Positions 1 to 4,924 of a DNA stretch of 5,734 nt are shown one piece after another. Origin of the DNA: Candidatus Solibacter sp. (lineage in GTDB: Bacteria > Acidobacteriota > Terriglobia > Bryobacterales > Bryobacteraceae); NCBI GenBank assembly GCA_026394025.1, contig JAPKZC010000487.1, forward strand, positions 1-5,734, in the 5' to 3' direction. The notes beneath the pieces were generated by a model. That model was not told the DNA's origin, searched no databases, and saw nothing but the letters and a program-made list of their open reading frames with translations. The number at the start of each line of letters is the position of its first letter. The stretch's first letter is position 1. The position numbers and the translations under genes are program-made.

Positions 1-2035
1 ACCGCATCACACGGTGGCTCCGCAAGTCGCGCCCTTCGATGGAGACCAGCACCGGGGTGTTCGGTTTTCCGGTGACGATCAGCACCTTGGCGGTCTCGCC
101 CGCGCGGTATGTCTTCTTGTCGGGGATGAGTTGCACCGTCTTGCGATTGCCATCGCCGAAATCGGTCTCCCCCGCGCCCGAGACCCAGAGGTAGGTGAAC
201 TGCTCCACCTCGCGGCCTTCGGGAGTGCGCGCGCTGACCCTCAGCCGGTAGGAGCCGCCCTGCGGCGGGATGGCGATCTGCGCGATGCCGGTGCCATCGG
301 GACCGGTGTCCACGTCGGCCGAGCGCAGGACCGGTCCCGCTGTATCCGAGCGCTGCCGCCAACTCCAACTGAAGAGTTCCACGTGGATGCGCGTGCGCAC
401 CGCTTTGAACTCGTAGTCGCGCGCCTCCACGGTTATGGCGGCGCTGCCGCCGGGTTGATAAAAGTAACGGTCGGGCCGCGCGTTCACCACGAAGCTGCCG
501 TAGGTCGCAATTACGTTCCCACGGCCCACAATCTCGCGCTTGCCTGCGTCGGTGACGCGCGCTTCAATGCGATACCGGTAATCCGTCTTGTGGTCGGAAA
601 CCGCGGATGGAAAGTCGATCGTGAGCTTGCCTTCCGCATCCAGTTGGCCTTCGCTATCCAGAATCTGTTCATCGCCGTAGTCGTTGCCCTCGGGCGCATA
701 CCAAAGCGGAAACCAGTAGCGCCCGCGGTACACCGCGTACTTCAACCTGGCGCCGGCCACGGGCTCGCCGAAGTAGTAGCGGGAATCAATCGCCGCCTGC
801 GCATTCTCGCCTTGCAGGATGCGCGCCTTGGCAGCCGTGACGCGCACTTCGTACTCGGGCTTCTTATACTCTTCCACCTCGAAGCCGCCGTTCATGAAGT
901 GTTCCTCGCCGGCATGAACCTGTATCGAGTAGCTGCCTAGCGCGGCGCTCACCGGCAGCACCAGATCGTCGCGAATCGCGCCACTGGCACTGGCGGTGAG
1001 CGTCTTCTGATATATCGCCTTGCCCTCGGCGTCCTGTATATCCACCGAGAGCGCCTTGCCCGCCGGCACGGTGTAGCCGGAGGCGCTGCGCTGCCGCAGG
1101 ATACCTTTGAAGTGCACCAGGTGGCCGGGGCGGTAGACCGGGCGATCCGTGTAGAGGTAGCCAATCCAGTGTTCGCGGCTGGTTTCGAAAGCGTAGCTGG
1201 ACAGCGTGTTGACCGCGAAGTTGACGCCGCTACGCGCCACCAGCCGCAGGTCGTCCGGCTTGGCGTCGGTGATTTTGAGTTCGGCCAGACCGTTGGCGTC
1301 GCTCTCCGCCGTGTCCTTACGCGCGTCGCGGGTCAGCAGAAAGATCTGCGCACCCCGCACCGGTTCGCCGGTGTTGCGGTCGGCCAGGAAGTTGACCATA
1401 CGCCCGTTCCCCGTCTTGGTCACCATCACCAGGTCGCTCACCAACAGGATGGTGTAGGCGCGCATTTCGCCGCGCACGGCTTCCACCAGGTACACGCCGC
1501 GATCCTTGACGGCGACGTCCACGTTCTGGCTGTCCCAGCGGTTGTGGCTCCTCGGCGTGAATGGAAACGTCAGCACCAATTGCTGCGCATTCAGCACCGG
1601 AGCTTGCGCGTACTGTGTTCCGCCGCCGGTGGGCACGGCGGCAACAGGCTTGACGCCGCCCGCGAACGCTTTCTCCCAATGCGCGCTTGGCGACTCCGTG
1701 AACTGGCCGCGCAGACCGCGGCGGATGTTGGTCCGCAGGCCGTGCTTCCACGCGTGTATGCGCTCTAGCAACGTACGCTGATTCGGCGGCCGCGCGGCGC
1801 GCCCGCCGAATTCGTGCGCGCTTTCCAGTTGCTGGAAGAACTGGACGGGGTCGTCGATACGGTAGACGCGGAACTCCAACGCCGCCACGTTCCAGGCACT
1901 CAGTGAGACGGAAGGCTTGCCCCCCGCGCCGAACGTGCGCATGGAACTCAGCGAAAAATAGGGCTCGTCTTCGGACTGGCCGAGTCCGGGCGCCGCCAGC
2001 ATCAGCAGCATGAGAACACGCGGAAGCTTCATCAT
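1..2035 (-). CDS. Alpha-2-macroglobulin family protein (YfaS-like), N-terminal part, runs off left edge
   Basis: An uninterrupted minus-strand frame gives 678 residues with no stop before the window edge. Bacterial alpha-2-macroglobulins are usually well over 1,000 residues, so much of the protein is outside. Residues 1-20 form a signal peptide with a hydrophobic core (LMLLMLAAPGLG) and no lipobox Cys, so it is probably a secreted or periplasmic protein rather than a lipoprotein. The family is identified by the MG2 hallmark TDRPVYRPGHLVHFKG at residues 296-311, the FEVEEYKKPEYEV strand at 385-397, and a further MG-type start, PDKKTYRAGETAKVLI, at 638-653. The family traps proteases, often through a CxEQ thioester; that region and the bait region lie beyond the edge, so activity cannot be judged. 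The first ATG (2035) overlaps the upstream DUF1175 stop as ATGA; a second ATG follows directly at 2032. The nearest Shine-Dalgarno-like sequence, GAGAAAG, is weak, which fits coupling. Confidence 0.93.
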   Translation of the reverse strand, partial: MMKLPRVLMLLMLAAPGLGQSEDEPYFSLSSMRTFGAGGKPSVSLSAWNVAALEFRVYRIDDPVQFFQQLESAHEFGGRAARPPNQRTLLERIHAWKHGLRTNIRRGLRGQFTESPSAHWEKAFAGGVKPVAAVPTGGGTQYAQAPVLNAQQLVLTFPFTPRSHNRWDSQNVDVAVKDRGVYLVEAVRGEMRAYTILLVSDLVMVTKTGNGRMVNFLADRNTGEPVRGAQIFLLTRDARKDTAESDANGLAELKITDAKPDDLRLVARSGVNFAVNTLSSYAFETSREHWIGYLYTDRPVYRPGHLVHFKGILRQRSASGYTVPAGKALSVDIQDAEGKAIYQKTLTASASGAIRDDLVLPVSAALGSYSIQVHAGEEHFMNGGFEVEEYKKPEYEVRVTAAKARILQGENAQAAIDSRYYFGEPVAGARLKYAVYRGRYWFPLWYAPEGNDYGDEQILDSEGQLDAEGKLTIDFPSAVSDHKTDYRYRIEARVTDAGKREIVGRGNVIATYGSFVVNARPDRYFYQPGGSAAITVEARDYEFKAVRTRIHVELFSWSWRQRSDTAGPVLRSADVDTGPDGTGIAQIAIPPQGGSYRLRVSARTPEGREVEQFTYLWVSGAGETDFGDGNRKTVQLIPDKKTYRAGETAKVLIVTGKPNTPVLVSIEGRDLRSHRVMR
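2032..2035 (-). promoter_or_regulatory. ATGA stop/start overlap coupling yfaT to the A2M gene
   Basis: On the minus strand the bases read ATGA: the ATG (2035-2033) starts the alpha-2-macroglobulin and the TGA (2034-2032) ends the DUF1175 gene. A 4-nt overlap of this kind is a classic sign of translational coupling within one mRNA. Confidence 0.85.
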
Positions 2036-3066
2036 GTCTTTCTCAGAATGTTCCACCGGTAGACGCCGAGGAAGCGGGGGTTGTCCGGGAGCGGACGCCA
2101 GTCTGGATCGGGAAAATGCAGGAGCTCGTCGAGCGTGGGGCGGCGTATCTCGCCAGGGCTCTCCGCGTCAGGGCCGGTGTGGTAGACCAGGTAGCGGTCG
2201 GCGCCTTTCGCGATCTGGCTCGGGCCAAGACAGATCATGCTGTGGAAGGCCATGTGCTCGTTATCCTGCCGGTAGAAGAGGAGGTCGCCAGGTTGGGCGC
2301 GATTCAGGTCGCGGGTGACGAAGTGGGTGTTGCGCAACTGCAGGGTCTTGGCATCCGCAAACTGGGCGAAGCCGCCGGTGGTGAGGTCGGCGGGCTGGAA
2401 TCCGCCGGATTTCACGCGGAAAAGATCGGCGCCCAGCGGGGTGTAGGGGTACTGATACTTTGTGGTGGAAGAGATGCCAGGCACCAGCGGGAGACGCGCC
2501 TCCGTGGCCCAATTGCCATCGTGGGCGCGCAGCGCTTCGCGGTAAGCGTAGCGGATCAGCGCGGCGCAATCCACGATCTCAATTGGGCGTCGCTCGGCGG
2601 CCTCGAAATATTGCGTCTCGGCAAGAAACGTAAACCACCGGCTGAAGGCTTGCCGGTCGTCGGGGTCATCCAGGCGGAGGAAATCGGGCGTGCCGTCGGC
2701 GGCGGAATCCGTGGCGTCGAGCTTGGTCAACAGGCGAACTACTGCTTCAGGCCGTCCCGGAATCTCCACGCGCACCGTGATGGCAGCGGGAGTGACTCCG
2801 GCCCGTATCCGCGCCTGAAACCCGTGATCGGCTGCGGAGAGTTCCGTGACGGTCGCAACGTGCGCGGGCTCGATAGTGACGCGCGGCATAGTGGGTGAGG
2901 GCGCATCAATGGTGAGCACGGCCGTGTCGTAGCCATCGGCGATCAGTTGCACTGGCACTAGCGACAGACGCGGCGGGAGAGGCGCCCGGCCATGCGGCTT
3001 TGCCCACAGCAGCCCGACGACAATCGCCGCCGCTCCGCCCAGAGCCGCCAGCCCGAAGCGCTTCAT
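2032..3066 (-). CDS. yfaT: DUF1175 (YfaT-like) exported protein, NlpC/P60-like cysteine peptidase signature
   Basis: The protein has 344 residues. Residues 4-22 are a hydrophobic signal or anchor segment, so it probably acts in the periplasm or at the inner membrane. Residues about 31-115 are beta-rich and look like an Ig-like domain (VQLIADGYDTAVLTI). A DxxxDGxxD stretch follows (120-128), a possible degenerate calcium loop, then the DUF1175 part: DDRQAFSRWFTFLAETQYF (136-154), VDCAALIRYAYREAL (165-179), AQPGDLLFY (257-265), HSMICLG (275-281), YLVYHTGPD (292-300) and FLGVYRWNI (332-340) at the C-terminus. The DCxxLIxYxY, PGDLLFY and His order resembles NlpC/P60 peptidases, suggesting C167 and H275 or H296 as catalytic residues; this is inference. 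E. coli YfaT is, as I recall, near 200 residues, so the N-terminal domain is an addition. The gene overlaps both neighbours by 4 nt. The start at 3066 is supported by the signal peptide and the overlap. Biochemical role is unknown. Confidence 0.9.
   Translation of the reverse strand: MKRFGLAALGGAAAIVVGLLWAKPHGRAPLPPRLSLVPVQLIADGYDTAVLTIDAPSPTMPRVTIEPAHVATVTELSAADHGFQARIRAGVTPAAITVRVEIPGRPEAVVRLLTKLDATDSAADGTPDFLRLDDPDDRQAFSRWFTFLAETQYFEAAERRPIEIVDCAALIRYAYREALRAHDGNWATEARLPLVPGISSTTKYQYPYTPLGADLFRVKSGGFQPADLTTGGFAQFADAKTLQLRNTHFVTRDLNRAQPGDLLFYRQDNEHMAFHSMICLGPSQIAKGADRYLVYHTGPDAESPGEIRRPTLDELLHFPDPDWRPLPDNPRFLGVYRWNILRKT
3063..3066 (-). promoter_or_regulatory. ATGA stop/start overlap coupling the OCD-family gene to yfaT
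   Basis: The minus strand reads ATGA: ATG (3066-3064) starts the DUF1175 gene and TGA (3065-3063) ends the OCD-family gene. Only a weak CAGG precedes the ATG, which fits reinitiation after the upstream stop. Confidence 0.85.
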
Positions 3067-4022
3067 AGCGGTACCTGCATGCCGTGCCCCGCCGCCAGCG
3101 CGCGGCGATACGCCAGGCCCGCGGAAACCACATCTTCAATGGCCAGCCCCAATGACTTGAACAGCGTGACCTGTCCGGCGTGTTGCCGCCCCGGTTTCGC
3201 GCCGCTCGCCACCTCGCCCAGTTCGCCATGGATGTGGTCCGCGCCGATCAGCCCGTCCTCAATGGCCATCAGGATGTCGCCCGATTCCTGCATCGCGGCG
3301 GCGCGCGAATCCACCACCACCAGCGCGCGCGCCACCAGCCGGGGATCGGTCTCGCGGTGCGTCGGGCGGCAGGCGCCAACCGCGATCACGTGACTGCCGG
3401 GCGCAACCCAGGCATCTTCGATCACCGGTGTGATCGAAGAAGTCGCAAGCACAACTACATCGGCATCGCGAATCGCGTGCTCGGCGGAATCGCAGGCTTT
3501 GACGTTGCGGCCCGCCACGAATTGTTGCAGGCGCGCCGCGTTCGGGCTCCACGCGCGGATCTCGCGGAAATCGCGGACCAACGGCAGCGCCTCCAGATGG
3601 CTGTGCGCCTGCACGCCCGAACCGATGATCCCGAGCACCGCCGCATCGCCACGCGCCATGTGTCGCACCGAAACGGCCGAAACCGCCGCGGTACGGGCTT
3701 CCGTGATGTACCGTCCGTCGGTGACCGCCAGCAGCGCGCCCGATGCCGGGTCGAAAAGTACGATGGCAGCCTGATGCGAGGGCAAGCCCTTGGCAGTGTT
3801 CTCGGAGAGCACCGTAACCAACTTCGCCCCCAGCATGGCCCCCTCGCAATCGAGCGCGGGCATCAGGCCAAAAAACGAGCGCTCACGGATCCCGAGGACA
3901 GAGCGCACAGGCTGCACGACGCGCCCCGCGGAGAAAGCGATCAGCGCCCCTTCCATGGCGTGGATCAGTTCGCCCATGGTCAGCACAGCGCGTACGTCGG
4001 ATTCGGACAGCCAAAGAGGCAC
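3063..4022 (-). CDS. Ornithine cyclodeaminase / mu-crystallin family protein (NAD(P)-dependent)
   Basis: With a GTG start at 4022 the protein has 319 residues, typical of the OCD/mu-crystallin family, and opens with the usual LSESDVRAVLTMGELIHAME. Family blocks in order: GAKLVT (66-70, K68), EARTAAVSAVSVRHMAR (108-124, R110), the Rossmann motif GIIGSGVQAHSH (131-142), IAVGACRPTHRETDPRLV (213-230; D226 sits where the catalytic Asp of ornithine cyclodeaminase is found), VVVDSRAAAMQESGDI (235-250), and GELGEVASGAKPGR (266-279) followed by the C-terminal helix LGLAIEDVVSAGLAYRRA. The family includes ornithine cyclodeaminase, alanine dehydrogenase, ketimine (pyrroline/piperideine-2-carboxylate) reductases and SbnB; the substrate cannot be chosen from the sequence. 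It lacks a signal peptide and is cytoplasmic. The frame stays open to an ATG at 4178, but those 52 extra residues translate repeat DNA. It is the first gene of an overlapping operon with yfaT and an alpha-2-macroglobulin. Confidence 0.93.
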   Translation of the reverse strand: MPLWLSESDVRAVLTMGELIHAMEGALIAFSAGRVVQPVRSVLGIRERSFFGLMPALDCEGAMLGAKLVTVLSENTAKGLPSHQAAIVLFDPASGALLAVTDGRYITEARTAAVSAVSVRHMARGDAAVLGIIGSGVQAHSHLEALPLVRDFREIRAWSPNAARLQQFVAGRNVKACDSAEHAIRDADVVVLATSSITPVIEDAWVAPGSHVIAVGACRPTHRETDPRLVARALVVVDSRAAAMQESGDILMAIEDGLIGADHIHGELGEVASGAKPGRQHAGQVTLFKSLGLAIEDVVSAGLAYRRALAAGHGMQVPL

Positions 4023-4035
4023 TGTGCGCCATTTT

Positions 4036-4048
4036 AGCGCTCCGCGCT
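4036..4048 (-). other. Small hairpin with GGAG in its loop region just upstream of the OCD-family start
   Basis: The minus strand reads AGCGC-GGA-GCGCT: a perfect 5-bp stem with a 3-nt loop. The GGAG that could act as a Shine-Dalgarno site lies in the loop and stem. It is 17 nt from the GTG at 4022, which is far, but 7 nt from an out-of-frame ATG at 4032. It is followed by AAAA rather than a U-tract, so it is not a terminator. Confidence 0.4.
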
Positions 4049-4105
4049 CAGGTTCTGCCTTCCTGTGCTGACCTCCCTTGGTGGTGCCGGCTTCATCCTG
4101 CCCAT

Positions 4106-4120
4106 CCGAGCGAAGCTCGG
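4106..4120. repeat. Perfect inverted repeat CCGAGC-GAA-GCTCGG
   Basis: A 6-bp perfect stem closes a GAA loop on the plus strand (TTC on the minus strand). No T-run follows on either strand, so it does not look like an intrinsic terminator. With the neighbouring purine-rich tract it resembles part of a dispersed palindromic (REP-like) element, but only one copy is visible here. Confidence 0.5.
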
Positions 4121-4197
4121 ACTCGCCGCTCCTCCGCTCCCTTCGCCACCCGGCGAGCGCGTGAATCCTGCTTGACACTTCACCTTCCTCTCTCCTA

Positions 4198-4235
4198 TCT
4201 CCGCGTCTTCCTCAGCGTCGCCGCGCCTCAGCGTC
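4198..4235 (-). repeat. ACGCTGAGG-type short intergenic repeat cluster
   Basis: On the minus strand GACGCTGAGG occurs exactly twice (4235-4226 and 4219-4210), and a degenerate third copy, GACGCGGAGA, covers 4207-4198; an AGGAGAGAGGAAGG tract follows. The unit spacing is 16 and then 12 nt. Similar low-complexity GACGC(A/T)GAGG strings are scattered between genes in many soil bacterial genomes and often give rise to spurious RRGDAEEDAE-like protein predictions; that is from memory. Function is unknown. Confidence 0.6.
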
Positions 4236-4287
4236 AAATGCACCAGTCTCATGCTGTCTCCGCCTTCGCCAGTTTTGGGGAGCGCGC

Positions 4288-4758
4288 TCAGTCCACCAGA
4301 TCGCCCACTTCTACGATATGCGCCCGTCGCCGGATCGGCCAAGGGATTTCCGCTTCGACGGCGAAAATCAGCTTTCTCCCCAGTGCCCGCGCTTCCGCCA
4401 GGACCGCGGTCAGCGCCGCGTCGAGCAGGTGAACGCGTCCGTCGCCGCCGACTTCGATTGCATTAGTCACCAGGTTCAGATCGTCCACCAACACTAGGTC
4501 GTGGCTCTGTACAGCATCTTCGATCATCCGGAGGAATGCCTCCTCAATGGCCGCCGGCCCTTGCGCTTGCCGCGCGTTCATGAACTGTTGCGCCCCCAGA
4601 AACACGCCTCCCTGCATCGCCTGCATCACCTGCAGAATGGTGGTCTTGCCCGCTCCTGCCGCCCCGATCAACACCGCCACCGGACTCAGGACGAGGCCCT
4701 CCAGCAGGCTGTTGGCAGCGTGCTGTTGAACGGGAGTGAGAACGATTTCGAGATTCAT
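4288..4758 (-). CDS. Small P-loop ATPase (AAA-like core), possibly C-terminally shortened
   Basis: The protein has 156 residues. Walker A is GAAGAGKTT at 32-40, preceded by the strand SPVAVLI. Walker B is HDLVLVDDLN at 86-95, with a DD pair as in DnaA/DnaC/IstB-type ATPases rather than the DE of many AAA+ proteins. A further strand, GRKLIFAVEAE (127-137), sits where sensor 1 would be, and an Arg cluster RRR (143-145) follows. The chain then ends at VEVGDLVD with no helical lid and no DNA-binding or effector domain, so it is only the nucleotide-binding core. The start at 4758 is fixed by an in-frame TGA at 4770-4768; there is no Shine-Dalgarno site in front. It reads divergently from the peptidase gene and in the same direction as the OCD operon, 265 bp away. 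Which ATPase family it belongs to, and what it acts on, I cannot tell. The abrupt end beside repeat DNA could mean truncation. Confidence 0.8.
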   Translation of the reverse strand: MNLEIVLTPVQQHAANSLLEGLVLSPVAVLIGAAGAGKTTILQVMQAMQGGVFLGAQQFMNARQAQGPAAIEEAFLRMIEDAVQSHDLVLVDDLNLVTNAIEVGGDGRVHLLDAALTAVLAEARALGRKLIFAVEAEIPWPIRRRAHIVEVGDLVD

Positions 4759-4820
4759 TCGATTGGATCAGCCCGGGCACGGGGAAATACACTCTCAAGA
4801 TGGTGAAGTTAACCTTTATA

Positions 4821-4849
4821 AGTGTATCACGGCAGAGTACGGACATCAA
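4821..4849 (-). promoter_or_regulatory. Candidate sigma-70-type promoter for the P-loop ATPase
   Basis: On the minus strand TTGATG (4849-4844) and TACACT (4826-4821) are separated by exactly 17 bp. Each hexamer matches the TTGACA/TATAAT consensus at four of six positions. The predicted transcript start is near 4814, giving a leader of about 56 nt before the ATG at 4758. The location in the AT-rich part of the divergent region supports it; there is no direct proof. Confidence 0.45.
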
Positions 4850-4868
4850 CGAAATCTTCATTAATGTC

Positions 4869-4888
4869 GCGCAATCGTGGCGCAATCG
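4869..4888 (+). repeat. 9-nt direct repeat upstream of the peptidase gene (possible operator)
   Basis: GCGCAATCG occurs at 4869-4877 and again at 4880-4888. The copies are 11 bp apart, about one helical turn, and end 36 bp before the peptidase ATG. Spacing and place would suit a regulator binding one face of the DNA, but two copies of a 9-mer could also be chance. Confidence 0.35.
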
Positions 4889-4924
4889 CGGGTTGCCGGA
4901 GATGGAAGATGATACGATTTCGCT

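Larger units (their letters stand above)
4023..4287. other. Non-coding stretch between the ATPase and the OCD operon, made of repeats and hairpins
   Basis: These 265 bases carry no credible gene. They hold an ACGCTGAGG-type repeat cluster (4198-4235), a perfect hairpin (4106-4120), an imperfect hairpin around 4085-4102 (GCCGG/CCTGC arms), purine/pyrimidine-biased tracts (CT-rich on plus at 4128-4202), and a hairpin next to the operon start (4036-4048). I found no terminator with a U-tract for the ATPase gene and no convincing promoter for the operon. A TAAAAT hexamer at 4031-4036 on the minus strand resembles a -10 but has no matching -35. Confidence 0.7.
4759..4924. promoter_or_regulatory. 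Divergent intergenic region between ATPase and peptidase genes
   Basis: These 166 bases are locally more AT-rich than the flanks (clearest at 4788-4870) and separate two divergently read genes, so they should contain promoters for both. The minus-strand promoter is listed separately. For the plus strand I found no good -35/-10 pair; TTGCCG (4893) and TACGAT (4913) are only 14 bp apart. An in-frame TGA at 4910-4912 limits how far upstream the peptidase can start. Confidence 0.6.

Noticed and set aside
14..940. 308-codon plus-strand open frame
   Set aside because: It lies exactly antisense to the alpha-2-macroglobulin, whose frame carries clear family motifs. Long antisense frames are expected in G+C-rich coding DNA, and its protein resembles nothing I know.
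2116..2898. 260-codon plus-strand open frame
   Set aside because: Antisense shadow of the DUF1175 gene; no recognisable motif or signal peptide.
3180..4037. 285-codon plus-strand open frame
   Set aside because: Antisense shadow of the OCD-family gene; Arg/His-rich translation typical of a wrong frame.
4106..4120. Hairpin as an intrinsic terminator of the ATPase transcript
   Set aside because: No T-run follows the stem on either strand.
4023..4178. N-terminal extension of the OCD-family protein to the ATG at 4178
   Set aside because: The extra 52 residues encode repeat and hairpin DNA, and the family normally begins near the LSESDV segment, so the GTG at 4022 is preferred.
4172..4200. Perfect TTGACA (4172-4177) on the plus strand
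   Set aside because: The sequence 17-18 bp downstream (CTATCT/TATCTC) is a poor -10, and no plus-strand gene follows for about 750 bp; probably chance in a CT-rich tract.
4034..4342. 102-codon minus-strand open frame across the intergenic repeats
   Set aside because: Its RRGDAEEDAE-like content is translation of the GACGCTGAGG repeats, and it overlaps the end of the ATPase in another frame.
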